DNA of 64,000 nucleotides from Scedosporium boydii (GCA_002221725.1 NJFT01000096.1:1-64000), one strand, 5' to 3'. Positions 45,796-58,590 are shown, counted from the stretch's first letter. A program made the numbers and translations. The notes: generated from the sequence alone by a model not told the origin.

Positions 45796-47980
45796 TTTGA
45801 AGTTGAGAGTGCTAAGTCTCCTTGGGTCGTGTTCGAGGCTGTTATTTTTTTTTCCTTCTTTCTCATACAACTAGAAAAGCATAGAATGTCAAACTCCACA
45901 AATAAAATACGCAGTAACTGCCCCCATTTGATATAGAGAATCTTCAAGACTGCAATATAGCAACCCATAGTAGCTTCACCGCGTAATCTTTCCTTCATAA
46001 AGCAGATGGCAGCAAGAACTAAACTAGACCCACTGGGGACCTTTGTCAGAAACAAGTGTCTAGATCATGTGGAGATGAGAATGAGTTGAATTGATTGTTC
46101 CTTTGTCTCCTGCGAATAGCTTCTAGAGAGCGTGTTTATATAGCCAGCTATAGAGGCAAATGAAGCGTGACCATACTGGAGATAGAAGGTTACGGAAAGG
46201 AAGGTGACGATATCTGACACTCTTTTTAGCGAAATAAATTCGTTATGATGTGCAAAGCTCGACACTAAACTCTTCTATGCGGCTCTGTTAGTCGGGTCAA
46301 CCACCCCTTCTCCTCCTATCGGCAGAACCCTGTTCACCTCGCAGGAGAGTCATTGGGAGGATAGTACGTGCCAATATACGCCATCGTGTCTCGGCGACGC
46401 CTCGAATCGGTTATACTTGTTGACCCCCTCGTCGACTTCGCTTATTCAAGCCTCGGCCTCCACGACCCTTTCTTCCCATCCGATCTCGAGGTGGGAGGGG
46501 AGGCTCCTCCGGGGAGTTTTCAACTCTACAGCGTGCAAGGTTATCGAGGAGAAATCTTTGGCTTGTGGGAAGATGGGCGTCTTTGCCGTTCTTACGTACA
46601 ATCCGTTCGATTGCCACGAGGCGCTGCAGAGATGCAACGTTTCCATATATTTTAAGCGAGAAGTGGTTCCTGGTGGACGTCATCCCTACGGTGACCGGTT
46701 GAAGTGTAAATCAGCTTCCTTTATGTGAAACCTTGGTACGTGTGCTTTTTCCTTCGATGAGTTGTTCTCTAGTTAGTAAATACCAAGTATCCATATTATG
46801 GAAAGATAGATAAAGTTAATCTGAATCCCTTCAAGGTTCGGAAGGCTCTAGCTCTCAAAGATACAGTCAACTATGGCCCGATTAACTTTAAGCTGAATAA
46901 AAAATGGTCCGCCCACCGAATATAACTGGCCCATCTAGAGAAGTTGCTTTGTTGCTCGAACTTGAAACATAGCCCGGTTCTCTTTATCAACGGGAACAAT
47001 GACGTAGTCTCGTAAGTACAGCTCAACCTGCCTTACATCCCTCAATGCATCCACCGCGGCCTGTTGAATGTGAGGATAGAACGCTGAATGCATACTAAGA
47101 ATACCGAAGGCCTTTCAGAGGGACTAAATGTCCTTCAATGGAACGGTCAGGCTAGATTTCAGTCCTAAAATCCTCGTCCGTACTAGTATCGGCCATCCGA
47201 TGGCGAAATAGTGAAGGACGGCACATCCAAGTCTAGCGGCAACTTGACTTTGACTATAGTCGATGAGGCGGGTCATGAGTCCTTAAGATCACCTAGAAGT
47301 GGTTGCTCATGTTCTGCAGAGATGGCTGAGGAAGGAACCTCTATGCTCTATAGCTAGGAAATACGTGTAGAATTAAAACGAGGGAGCATATGTACGCGCA
47401 CATGTTTATATCAACGTTTCGTGTCTACAGAAGCCTTCGAAGTTCCAGATAGAAACCTATAACTGCTGGAGCATTTCAAATCAATCGATATTAATAACAC
47501 CCTGCCGCAATTCAATAGGACGAACGTCCGCCTTGCACGTTCCCGGGAGAGCCACTCAAATACCCCCAAACACAGCTCGAAGTTTCCACCCCACATTCAT
47601 TGCTAACCTTGTGCTGTAGATCAAATGATGTCGACAGCAAGAAAGGTGGCCGCTGCTGATGCCGATGCAAGAGCTCTTCTCCTCTCTGCGCGCGCACGCA
47701 CGGAACGAGTCTAGTTCAAGTAGGCTTTTTAGCCTGGAATTTTATCTGACTGGCCGAAAGTCTGAGTTGTGGGTCAGCAGTCACCATGCATCTATTGTCA
47801 CCATGCATCTATTATAATATTTAAATATGTATATATTTATATTTATAAGCGTCAAAGTATTATATATGTTCCCATGAAGAATCACAGATACAAGCCTATC
47901 ATAATACCCTTGTGTAGTTTTACGCAGCTACCATCATCATCGACCGTTTTAAAATTCTTGGGCCATCCCCTCCCTCAACC
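45796..47980. other. Long gap with one unassigned frame and an upstream tandem repeat
   Basis: From about 46250 to 46728 (+) there is one uninterrupted frame of about 158 codons with seven cysteines (ending RLKCKSASFM). It has no in-frame ATG at its beginning and no recognised family, so it could be the last exon of an unrecognised gene. A 17-bp unit (TCACCATGCATCTATTG) is tandemly duplicated at 47781-47814. AT-rich sequence at 47815-47865 lies just upstream of the aldehyde dehydrogenase. Confidence 0.35.
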
Positions 47981-49721
47981 ATGAGTGAAATCAAGCTGAT
48001 TGGCTTCGGTGGACGGCCTGTTATCGGTAGGTGCACAACCGAGCTTCAATTCTCCTCTTACCACAGGTGGCCAATGTCGTATGTGAAGCACCAATTACAC
48101 CGTGGCTGATTTATCGAGAACGTAGTCAATACGGGGCTTTTCATCGACAATGCCTTTCGTCCCGCAGCGGGAGGATCTACGTTGGATGTGGAGAACCCAA
48201 CTACTGGTGATCGTCTCGCTTCGGTATCAGCAGCTCAGAAAGAGGATGTCGATGCGGCTGTTGCAGCGGCCCACGCCGCCTTTTATGGCTCGTGGAAGAC
48301 TATTCTTCCTTCAGAGAGGGGCAAGCTACTCAATCGTCTCGCTGATCTCATCGAGAGTAATGCCGATGATCTTGCTAGCCTTGAAGCTCTCGATGCGGGA
48401 ATCTTGTTTGGGGAGTCCAAAGCGCTGCATATCACCCAAGCCACCGATACGCTCCGATATTTTGCTGGCTGGGCTGATAAAATTACTGGCCAACTGCTGA
48501 GCATCCCTCAAGGACACGCCTACACCCGACGTGAACCAATCGGAGTGTGTGCAGCTATTGTGCCTTGGAATGCACCTCTGTGAGTCTTTATATCATCCCT
48601 CTTCTAGAACAAAAGAGAGGGGAAAAACTGCGATACACTCCTGCGTGCTAATACGGAGGAACAGCATGATTACTATCTGGAAGCTCGCGCCCGCCATTGC
48701 CGCTGGAAACGTGCTGATTATCAAGACCCCGGAGTTGGCTCCCTTGTACGGCCAAAAGCTAGCGGCGCTTGTGAAGGAAGCTGGCTTTCCCCCCGGTGTA
48801 ATAAACATCATCTGTGGTCACGGTTCTGTTGCTGGCCAAGCTCTCGCCGAGCACAGCGATATCAAGAAGATTGCCTTCACCGGCAGCGCACCGGTGGGCC
48901 GTCAGATTCTTAAAGCATCGGCCTCTTCGAACTTGAAGAAGGTTACTCTAGAACTAGGCGGAAAAGGTCCCTCCATTGTGTTTGCCGATGCTGACTTGAA
49001 CAATGCTCTATTCTGGACCACCATCGGGATAACGGCTAACAATGGGCAAGTATGTGCAGCGGGATCGCGCATCTACGTCCACGCGAGCATCTACGACAAC
49101 TTCCTCCTGGCCTTTGCCGAGAAACTAGTCAAGACATCTCACGGCGACCCGCTCTTGAGCGAAACCACCAAGGGTCCGGTTATCAGTCAGAGGCAGAGGG
49201 AAAAGATTACCGAGTACATCCGGCATGCTAAAGAATCCGGTATCCGTCTGCTGGCTGGAGGCGAGGACCTTCCCGGAAACGGCCACTTTGTTGCGAACAC
49301 TGCTTTTGCGGACGTGCCCGATGATGCTCGCATTATGCAAGAGGAGATCTTTGGGCCTGTGGCTGTCAGTACTACCCCTTGCGTAACACCCCTTTCCCCC
49401 TTGATTATTGCATCGCTAATTAGAATTCGACTGAAGTCGATTGCCAAGTTTACCTCGGAATCTGAGGTTATCGCAAAGGCGAATGCGAGCGAGTATGGCC
49501 TCAGCGCTGCTGTATTTACCAACGATGTGAGCCGAGCGCAACGGGTGTCGTCGGCATTGGAAAGTGGTCAGGTTACAGTTAATTGTTGGGGAATGCTGCA
49601 TCCGAATACGCCATTTGGAGGAGTTAAACAATCTGGATTTGGTCGTGATATGGGAGAGGAAGCACTCGATGGGTGGCTAACGACGAAGACGGTTAAATAT
49701 TTCACTCTTCCTACAGAGTAG
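47981..49721 (+). CDS. NAD(P)-dependent aldehyde dehydrogenase
   Basis: Four exons, 47981-48026, 48126-48579, 48665-49364 and 49437-49721, give 494 residues, the usual length. The 72-nt third intron is in frame and stop-free, but its GTCAGT donor, GCTAAT branch point and AAG acceptor mark it as an intron within the FGPV region. The general base is Glu263 (TLELGGKGP) and the catalytic thiol Cys297 (NNGQVCAAGSR), 34 residues apart as in class 1/2 enzymes. EEIFGPV and the C-terminal PFGGVKQSGFGRD are also present. It oxidises an aldehyde to the acid in the cytosol. Next to aromatic genes an aromatic or phenylacetaldehyde-type substrate is possible, but the sequence does not decide this. Confidence 0.92.
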
Positions 49722-50149
49722 CAAATATCAGCCCTACGCTCCTGTTTGGTCTTGAAGTTGTGTGTATCCCATGATTTCTATGTGACTGTATTATGCCTCG
49801 TATCCCGCGAGATATGAGACTCGCTGCGGAGACATGGATAAACCTATTCTCATCTACGCTGGCATACGCGCAATCTCTCAACTCATTCACGCATCCAAGA
49901 ATATTTGAGAACAATATGTCAAAGGTGCATCTAACCTCAATTTATTGAGTCAATGGAGACTGGAAACGACGATTTCGAACCCGGCGGGGAAACATCGAAC
50001 ATATCAGTTGCGGCAGTAGATGAATGAAACTTTCATGCAATGAGTTTGATAGAGATAATCTATGTATCTTGCTCCTAATTCTTCATCACCAACTCACGCC
50101 CATATGCTCGATTCTCGATTCCTGATTCCGCCATCCATTCCGTGCTGCC
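49722..50149. other. Intergenic region between convergent genes
   Basis: No gene is visible; it should contain the 3' ends of the aldehyde dehydrogenase and the small cupin. Confidence 0.45.
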
Positions 50150-50655
50150 TTAATGCATCTGATGACGAGCCGCAACCTTGTAAGCAACGGCGAAACGAGG
50201 GGTGGAGAACACGATGGTGCTTCCGCGGTGGATGAAAAAAGTATCACCAGGCAACAGCTTGGCCGTGTTGCCCGCCTCATCCGCAATGTGCAACTCGCCT
50301 ATATGGTGAGACGTTAGACTAGGTCTTCTTCTTGTGCATATCTCCAGCTTCCCCGTATCGTTCTAACTCACCCTTCAACACAACACCGCTCTCGTCGTAG
50401 TCATACTTGGGAGCCGGGTCGGGGTTGTCCAGCTTCTCGAGAAGAAAGAAGGACCCAGTTAAGGGGTTTGCGGCATCCTTGGATGCAGTTGAGAAAACAT
50501 CGCCTTTTACAACACGAGTAAGCGCGGATCGAGTAAATGCCTGGTACACACCCAAGAAATCATGGGTACCACTTACCAAAGTAGACATTGGGCGGGCCGG
50601 GCTCGAGCTTGGGGACTCGATGGAACTTGCCCTCGTCTTGCCACTCGAAAACCAT
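50150..50655 (-). CDS. Small EutQ-type cupin
   Basis: Three exons on the minus strand, 50655-50577, 50503-50372 and 50298-50150, give 119 residues. It is a single cupin barrel. The C-terminal half, with GELHIADEAGN, LLPGDTFFIHRGSTIVFST and FAVAYKV, matches the small cupins related to ethanolamine-utilisation protein EutQ. In fungi these are mostly uncharacterised and often lie in catabolic clusters. The usual iron-binding HxH pair is not evident, so it may be a binding or accessory protein rather than a dioxygenase. It is head to head with the MFS transporter at 50982, with an 8-bp inverted repeat between them. Confidence 0.75.
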
Positions 50656-50981
50656 TTTGAACTGTGGGATGGATAACGGCACGTAAATACTAGAATTCAA
50701 GATGCTATAAACGTCTGGTGATTTAATTTTGGAATTCGGTCGAGTCCGCTGGCGGTTTAAATACAACATTCAAGCTACTGCGTAAAGAAGAGTGAAGGCC
50801 CGTAGTGTAAAGCACGTCTTTGCTTGCTGCGGAGCCAATAGTGTATTGATCCATGGCTCCGATTATCGCCCGTTCCACCTCTTGACGCAATACTGCATCG
50901 CCGCTGGAATCTTCCCGAAATCAAACGGCTATCGAATCTCAAAGTCAAACTTTTTGGTCCCTATTCACGGTGCAATGGAAA
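50656..50981. promoter_or_regulatory. Shared divergent promoter, small cupin / MFS transporter, with inverted repeat
   Basis: A perfect inverted repeat CGGAGCCA (50830-50837) and TGGCTCCG (50854-50861) with a 16-bp spacer lies in the middle of this 326-bp intergenic region. CGG/CCG at the outer ends is the half-site type bound by Zn2Cys6 proteins. Operator function is inferred. Confidence 0.5.
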
Positions 50982-52421
50982 ATGGACCGGCGTCGCCTTC
51001 AACAACAGAGAGGGGAAGAAGCAGGCGCGGTTGACTACAACACGATGAACCCGGCAGCTACAATCCAGCCTGGATCAGAACCGCCCACTCCCCGACCGAA
51101 TGATGAGGCCGATTGCGAAAGTGACGAGTACCCGGACGGCGGAAAGTCGGCGTGGATATGCTTATTCGGTTCTTTCTGCTCCCTGTTTGCTGCTCTGTCC
51201 ATGATGAATTCGGTGGGCGTGTATCGCGACTACATTTCCGAGAACCAACTCAAATCCAGCAGCCCGGGGAGTATCGGATGGATCTTTGGATTTTACAATT
51301 TTTTCAGCTTCTTCGCGGGCCTTCCTCTAGGTCCCATTTTCGACGCCCATGGGCCGAGACTCCTCTCCCTGTGCGGCGGGCTCTTGTTGACAGCTACCTA
51401 CCTCGCGCTTGGAAACTGCCAAGAATATTGGCACTTCTTCCTTTGCTTCGGAGTCCTTGGGAGTTGCGCCACCTGCCTTCTTTTCACCCCTGCTGTGGGA
51501 ACTGTGCAGCACTGGTTTATTAGACGCCGCGGCTTAGCTACTGGGCTCGCCATTTCGGGCGGGAGCGTCGGAGGCATCGTCTCACCGCTGATAATAAGCG
51601 CTCTTGTGCCGAAAATAGGATTCGCCTGGACGATGAGGGCTATGGTTCTTATTATGGTGCCGTTCGTGGTGACGGGCTTTCTTCTTATGCGCAGCCGATT
51701 CACCGCCACACCGGGAAGCTCACGACTCGCCTTCGTCCCGGACCTACGAATCCTGCTTAAGCCGCGGATGGCAATCTTGGCAATCGGGGCGCTCTTCATT
51801 GAGCTAGGCCTTTTCATACCGTTGACATATGCCGCATCCTATGCTATATCACACGGAATGTCTAGCGAGGTGGCATACCGGATGGTCACGCTTTTGAATG
51901 TGGGTTCGCTGCTCGGCCGTTGGCTCCCCGGGTGGATGGGCGACAAGATAGGCCGGTTCAACACTCAAATCATTGCGCTGGCTCTGTGCCTCATATCGGT
52001 ATTAGGGATATGGCTTCCAGCCGGCCAAAAGGTTCCTGGGTTGACGGCGTTTGTCATTCTCTTTGGCCTTGGAAGTGGCAGTGGCATCAGCCTTGTTCCC
52101 GTATGCATCGGGCAGCTCTGCAGAACCGAAGACTACGGGAAAACGTTTACAGCAGTTTATAGTTTTGCAAGCTTTGGGTGAATAATCTCCCCCCCTTTTC
52201 CGCGGAGAACTAATACCGCGCAACACATTCCAGGACTAACCAACGCTGCTATTACTAGTTCCTTGATTGGTGTCCCACTTGGAGGGCAGATTCTCCAGGT
52301 TGCAGAGGGAGACTACCTCGGATTGATTCTTTTTGCTGGCCTTGCCTACGCGATAGCTCTCGTGAGCTTTGTTGTTGTACGGCTTATGGGTGGCAAAGAG
52401 AGTGGGACTAAGAAATTTTAA
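50982..52421 (+). CDS. MFS monocarboxylate transporter-like protein
   Basis: Two exons, 50982-52177 and 52259-52421, give 452 residues. The acceptor at 52258 was preferred over an earlier CAG because only it keeps the frame, yielding SFASFGSLIGVPLGG, and a CTAAC branch point precedes it. The ATG at 51045 is an alternative start (431 residues). The charged N-terminus followed by GGKSAWICLFGSFCSLF, GVYRDYI and later TVQHWFIRRRGLATGLAISG is typical of fungal MCT-type (SLC16-like) transporters. The plasma membrane is the likely location. Substrates of fungal members are mostly unknown; a carboxylate related to the neighbouring enzymes is plausible. The gene is divergent from the small cupin. Confidence 0.88.
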
Positions 52422-53158
52422 GGGAAAATAAAAGAAAGTGGAAAGGCTGCAATCCGGTCGAAGAGTCAAGAGATCAGACCATTGGAGATACCGCGTGCGG
52501 TGGTGTGGTGGGAAAAACCTTGCCTCCATTCACCCTCGTCTCCAGAGTCCAGAGTCCAGACTCTCGGAGTCAAGGGTGGGATGAAGCGGATCACTTCGGA
52601 GCTAGACCCGAATTAGTTTAACGGTGCAATGCCCGTAATAGTGACCCAATCACGTATTATTCCGTTGGTGTGTTAGGAAATAAAAACAATTGGATGATTA
52701 TTTCCGAGTTCCATCCTATCCCTGTCCGTTCTGCTGCAGGGTAGTCCTGAGCAACTGAGCCTCATTTCCCGCCAACGTTCCGTTCAACATTTGCCTCTGT
52801 GTGCACCCGCCGCCGCTCCGGACCTCGCATCTCGAATGGCAGGGCTCCCCGACCCGGTTTTCCCTCCATCCAAACGCGAATCATATCGGATGACATCCGG
52901 TTATGCTGATTGAGCCCATTCTTCGGCGGATTCCGTGAGATTCGCGCACCCTATCTACTAAGTCAGAGTGGGACATTTCGGTTTGCACGTATTAAAGAAT
53001 TCAAGCATAAAACTATCTCGCTTCACGAGAAGTTCGTGAATCCGCGAATTTATTGACTCCAAGACATCCAAGATTGCCCGTTTACGTACAAGCCTTTTTG
53101 TTCATCCCTCCCTACAACACAATCTGTACCTAGCGTTTAGATCGCCACCCACCCAAAA
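52422..53158. other. Promoter region of the second FAD monooxygenase
   Basis: No gene is visible. A triplicated AGAGTCC word (52543-52566) is the only local repeat noted. Confidence 0.4.
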
Positions 53159-54605
53159 ATGGCCCAAAGCAACAAGAACCTCCACGTGCTCATCGTCGGG
53201 GCCGGCTTTGGCGGTCTCACAGCGGCCATCGAGTGCCGTCTCCGCGGCATGGATGTCACCGTGGTTGAGACATACCCGACAAGCTCCGAATACGGCGACA
53301 TCATCGATTTCTTCGCCAACGGCGGGCGAATCATCGAAGCCTGGGACAATGGCCGCGTCGGCCGTGAACTGATGAAGGTGTGTATCAACCAAGGCGACAA
53401 GTTCCAGTACTGCAAAGCCGACGGCACGGTGATATGGGAAGAGGATTGGATCCTCGAGCCTCACCACTTCTGGCGCCAGTATGGTGGTCACCGAGGCCAG
53501 ATGCACACCATCGTCTACAACTACGCCCTGGAGCTCGGCGTGGAATTTAAGCTCGGTGACCGCGTTGTGCAGTATGTCGATGGCGAGAAGCCGAGCGTCG
53601 TCACCGCCAGCGGAGTGACGTACGTTGCCGACGTTGTTGTCGCGGCTGATGGCCCACGGTCCATTGCGAGGCAGCAGGTTCTCGGACTGCCGGACACGAC
53701 AGTCAACAGTGGATATGCCATCTTCCGTGCGCAATTCAACTTGACCGACGAGCATAAGAAGAACCCGCTCCTTGCTTCTTTCTGCGATCCTACCGCGGAT
53801 CTAACTAAGCTGTGGATCGCCAAGGACCTGCACATGATTGTCTACTCCTGGATGAAGGGAACTAGTCTAGGCTGGGTGCTGACGCACAAGGTATTCTTCT
53901 CTCTCTCTAGTGTCCTAGATGCCCGATTGCGCCGTTACTAATACCCATGTTCTTCCCTAACCCCTCTAGGACACGGAAGACATTGGCGAGTCCTGGTCAT
54001 TCCCGGGAAAGAAGGAGGATGTTCTTGCCTGTCTGACGGAAGGTGGATTCGAGGAGAGGCTCCATGAGATAGTCAGAGTGACCCCGGCCCACAAGCTTGT
54101 TGATTACAAGCTCGTATGGAGAGAACCCCTAAAGACGTGGCTCAGCCCATCCGCTCGCATCACTTTGATAGGAGATGCAGCCCATTGCCACCTGCCCACT
54201 TCTGCCCAAGGTGGAGCTCAGGCCATGGAAGACGGCGTTGCCTTGGCCGTTTGCCTGCAGCGGGCCAAGGGAGATGTGCCCCTGGCTCTTCGCGTGTTTG
54301 AAAGGATTCGCTTCAACCGCTCGCACGTCACGCACATGGCGTCCATTTCGGTTAGGGATGGCTATCACAACGCCGATTTTGATAGCGACTATATCAAGAA
54401 TAACCCGCAGATCCTCAACTTGCCACGACCTGAGTGGGTTCTCGAGTATGACATTACGAGCGAGGCCGAAAAGCACTTTGATCACTTGGCGGCCGATGTA
54501 AAGAGCTACAAGCCAGGGTCTATTGAGGAGCTGGCCCTTCCGGCTGGCGGTGACTACACCCTTGAGAGTCGAAAGGTTGGGACGACGAAGCTGGCTGTCA
54601 GGTAA
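53159..54605 (+). CDS. FAD-dependent monooxygenase (6-hydroxynicotinate/salicylate-type)
   Basis: Two exons, 53159-53890 and 53970-54605, give 455 residues. The group A flavoprotein features are the FAD motif VGAGFGGLTAA near the N-terminus, the DG motif VVAADGPRSIA, and the third motif LIGDAAHCHLPTSAQGGAQAMEDG. FAD-binding monooxygenases of this kind hydroxylate aromatic or N-heteroaromatic acids, and the closest general pattern is the salicylate/6-hydroxynicotinate hydroxylase group. It differs clearly from the enzyme at 28355, so it is not a recent duplicate. The exact substrate is unknown. It precedes an amino-acid permease and the homogentisate genes. Confidence 0.87.
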
Positions 54606-56148
54606 TAACAGCCTAGGGGCATGCCAATGTAGCAGAATAGGTAGCAGCATAGACTTGGCAAATCTAAGCACAGTGACTTTTCAGAAACCAGCAGTATTTC
54701 CCCCCTAGTGAATTCAGAGTATCCTTTCCCCCGAGTGGCAAGTTAATATTCGATATCATGCCGGAAACTGAATGTGTCGTTCCCACATCGTATCTTGATC
54801 TCCAGCAAGTTGACGTCGCCTCTGCCCATGACACCCCCAACACGGCCCATTCCAGTACCCAGACGTTCCAGCTCTTATTGCAGACGAGATTAGAAAAGCT
54901 GCCGGGAGGCGAATGTGCATGTGCCACTTCATCTTCTTAGTGACCTGTCCCAGATGCTTCTAATCCCAATCCAGATCGCCGGCTCCACTTCCCCGCACAA
55001 ATTCGGCCTATTGCGTAAAGGATGTTGCTTCCCCCAGAATCCTAGATCCAAAAGCCCGGACAAAGATTGCATCGCGCAGGGGTGGATAAACTCCCCACTC
55101 GACGAGAGCGGCGCATGCCTGATATCCGAAAGTGTGGGACCGATGATTAGAGTTTGGGCTTGGATATCATACCCTTGGCTGGCATCAAGGATTCGCAAAT
55201 CCAGCCTGTAAATAGATTACCCGGTGCTCCTACACCGCTGGGGCCCTTATCTTTAGCTGTGCCAGGCATCCCAATTTGGCCTTGGGCGCAGATAATGGAT
55301 GCGGGAGAGGGTCTCGTACGTATCTGCCCCCCTTCCGATGTTACCTTCTGCCCGGCTACCCTGGAGGAAAGATGGCACGACCAGTACTGGTACTGAATGT
55401 CCCCAAAGCTAGGAAAGTCCTTCGCAAGCCCATTCTATATTTCCGGGCTTGAATCCACTGTAAAGAACAATATGATCACAGCCACATTTAAACTTCATAG
55501 AAATACTTGTACTGCGTCCATGCTTCGGGGTGAAGAGTAAGAAAATAATACCATAATACTGGAGAATAGAACACAACATGTTATTCTACGGATGTAATTC
55601 AGTAAAGTCCTAATGATTTCTAGTGGTATGTCATCAATTGATCTATATTTTTGGTGCATTTTGCAACTTGAAATTCCCCAGAACCAATTGTGAACTGTGA
55701 TCAATTGCCAAGGTACTTTGTATTTACATATTGATGTATCCGTAAAATCTTGTTCACTTCGAAGGATTACCGGGGTCCCTGGTGTGCATGATGTACAGGG
55801 TACGAGAGTGTATCTAATAGTGCGTTGCCTTCTGATAGCGCCTCTTTCTCTTGTCTGGCTCCTCTTCCTGATAAGCGTACAAACGTTGGCGGTGCTACTT
55901 CTTCAGCGCAGGAAGGTTCTCTACGGCAACCGCTGACTGGGACCTACGGTACACCGAATGCATCGTCTGTCTGGGCTGTATTTATTTATACCTGCCTTCC
56001 CTCGCTCTTTATAATCCAATACCGTCGTCGATGAAAAAAAGAGAGAGTCGTCGCACTACCACGCAGAAAAACCATCTCAGGCTTCTCTGCCAACGCTTCA
56101 CCTCAAATCACCACCGATACATCAACTCTCTTGCTAGACGACATCGTC
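54606..56148. other. Long intergenic region
   Basis: About 1.5 kb hold no recognisable gene. Short frames at 54758-54940, 54915-55211 and 55697-55936 have no family resemblance. The promoter of the permease should lie at the right end. Confidence 0.4.
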
Positions 56149-58269
56149 ATGTCTAAATCAGAGAAATCCGCCGCCATCTCTACTCATAGGGAGTCCGTAT
56201 CCGTCATACACCCCACAAATGGGACTGCCCAGGTGAAAAAGAGGTTCAATTTCTGGACGGCCTTTAGCGTCGCCGTCTGCACCTCCGGAGCGGTATGTCA
56301 TATCTAACATCAATGTCTTTCCCCTTGACTTTAACAACCGGTCACTGACTCCTATGCTATCGCTTCTAGTGGGAAGGCTGGACAGCCTCTATCGCCCAAG
56401 GCATCGCGGGTGGCGGTTCCGTGGGTCTCATCTGGGGCTGAGTGTTTGTCTCCGTCGGAATCACCTGCATGGCTTGTGCCCTGGCAGAGTTCGTCAGGTG
56501 TGTAATACTTTATACTCCCCTTGGCCACATCCACACTCGTGTTCATGTTATTCGGGACTAACGTCAGCCTGGAATTCCCGTGCAGTATGTGGCCATCCGC
56601 TGGAGGACAGTATGTTTGGTCCGCCAATCTCGCTCCTCCCAAGTACTCTCGAATCCTGGTACGTGATCGACGTTGAGAATATCAAAACCGAGGTGCTATG
56701 TAGCTGGCACTGACACTACCGCGAAACAGAGCTGGACTACAGCCTGGTTTGGTCTTGCCGGCCTTTGGCTCGCGGCCTTGTCTTGTGGTATCGGAGTTGC
56801 AGTCCAGATTCAGTCGTACGTGATGGTCAACAGAGAATATGAACCCAAGACCTGGCATGCGTTTGTGGTAACTATCTATTATTCATATCTTTTTCCTTGT
56901 CCGCTTACTCAAACTAATGGAGTCGTGGCGTCTAGATCTGCATTGCTTGCATGTTCTGTTGGATATTAGTCAACATTTTCGCTGTCAAAACGCTTCATTA
57001 CATGAATATGACAAGTGAGTTCTCACAATCCGCGTTCCGGTATAATCCACTCATCATGAGTTACTGACTTCTATGGCAATTAATAGTCCTTGTACTCCAC
57101 GTTGTCGGGTATTTCGTCGTCATCGGCATCTTGACTGGTTTCACCGAGGAGAAGCATGACGCCAAATACATCTTCACCCACTTCCAAAACAGCACCGGTT
57201 GGGACAGTGATTTTGTATCTTGGTCCATAGGTCTTCTTGCCGCTCTTTACGCCTATCTTTCTATAGACACGGCAATCCACTTCAGCGAAGAAATTCCCCG
57301 AGCAAATGTCCTCGTCCCAAGAGCCAGTGAGCGACGCCCGCCCACTCACCAATGTCATTCCCTCCCCCATAGTAGTATTCATGAGCAGCTCTTTTTTTTT
57401 TAACAATTCTCTCTGTGGTTTAGTGGTTTTGCAAGCTGGAAGCACTGCGTTGATGACTTTTCCGTTCATCGTCGTTGCCATCCTTTGCATCGGCGATATC
57501 AACGAGGTTCTCGGTTCTCCCATCGGCTTGATGAGCCCGTTCACACAGATCCTGATCAACAGCACGGGAAACGTCCCCTTGTCCACCTTTCTCAATTGCA
57601 TAAGCACCACTGTGGCGATGGCAGCCGGCTTTGATCTCTGGGGTGCCGCATCTCGGGCCATCTGGAGTATGGCTCGCGATAACGCCCTCCCCCCAGTCAT
57701 GGCGAAGCTCCACCCTCGCTGGGGCGTTCCGGTTCTCGCAAATCTCATTTTAATCGTGCCCTCTATTGCGGTTTTCTTGATTTACATTTGGAATACTACG
57801 GCATTCTACGGCATCATGGCGGGCGTCCTCGTCGCCTTCCAGCTTTCCTATGTGGTTCCGCTCGGCATAAACATCTTTTACACAGCCTGGTGGAAGAAGG
57901 ATCTTGTGAAAGGGCCGTTCAGCATGGGGAAATTCGCCTTGCCTGTCCACATCATCGGCTTTTTGTTTGGCTGTTTCATGGTATTGTTCATGTCATTCCC
58001 CGTTAATAGTCCGGTCAACGCTACCAATATGTGAGCTAACATCCCACTACTCTCCCTAAAATGTGGGCTGACGCGTGTCTTGCTAACAAATTCCCAGGAA
58101 CTATGCGGCGACAATTCTCGGTGCTGTGTTCATACTATCTATGGTACTTTGGGTCTTTTATGGGAGGAAACATTACTACGGTCCTCTGGAGTTTGCTGCG
58201 ACTGAACCGATGTCGATGTCGGTCGAGGGCGAGGTTGCTAGTGATTCGAAGAATGGCGATTGGGCTTGA
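56149..58269 (+). pseudogene. Amino-acid/GABA-type permease with an in-frame TGA
   Basis: Eight exons, 56149-56292, 56370-56497, 56568-56658, 56730-56867, 56936-57014, 57087-57326, 57424-58030 and 58098-58269, stay in phase throughout. They would give 532 residues of an APC-superfamily permease of the fungal GABA/choline type. The WEGWTASIAQGIAGGG opening helix, WPSAGGQYVWSA, HFSEEIPRA and TRAIWSMARDNALP-like region are all visible. At 56439-56441 the codon after GLIWG is TGA where relatives have an aromatic residue (probably TGG). Everything after it is intact, including all splice sites. The TGA could be a recent null mutation, a sequence error, or read through. Amino-acid uptake would fit a tyrosine or phenylalanine catabolic cluster. 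Confidence 0.8.
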
Positions 58270-58590
58270 GTAGAATCAGACAAGTCAGACACCGCAATTT
58301 TGTATGTAATGGATCTACTTCTAGTAACGCAAATACATTCTCTTTTTGTTCCCATCACACAAATTTCAACAGGCCTGGCGGATGTAGACATGCATCAAAG
58401 TGTGCTTCATCAAGATTGTAGACGCCTCATTATACATCTGGCGCCCACACAAGTCAAGGCCTCAGAGCTTGGATACATCTCGACAGTTCAGGGCAGAAAA
58501 TATATGACACTCAACTAGGAGCGCTTGCTCAATTTGGTACTATCTAAACATGACCACTAGATTACCGAAATCATTCCACGTCCGCTTCTA
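58270..58590. other. Intergenic region between convergent genes
   Basis: No gene is visible; it separates the permease and homogentisate dioxygenase 3' ends. Confidence 0.45.
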
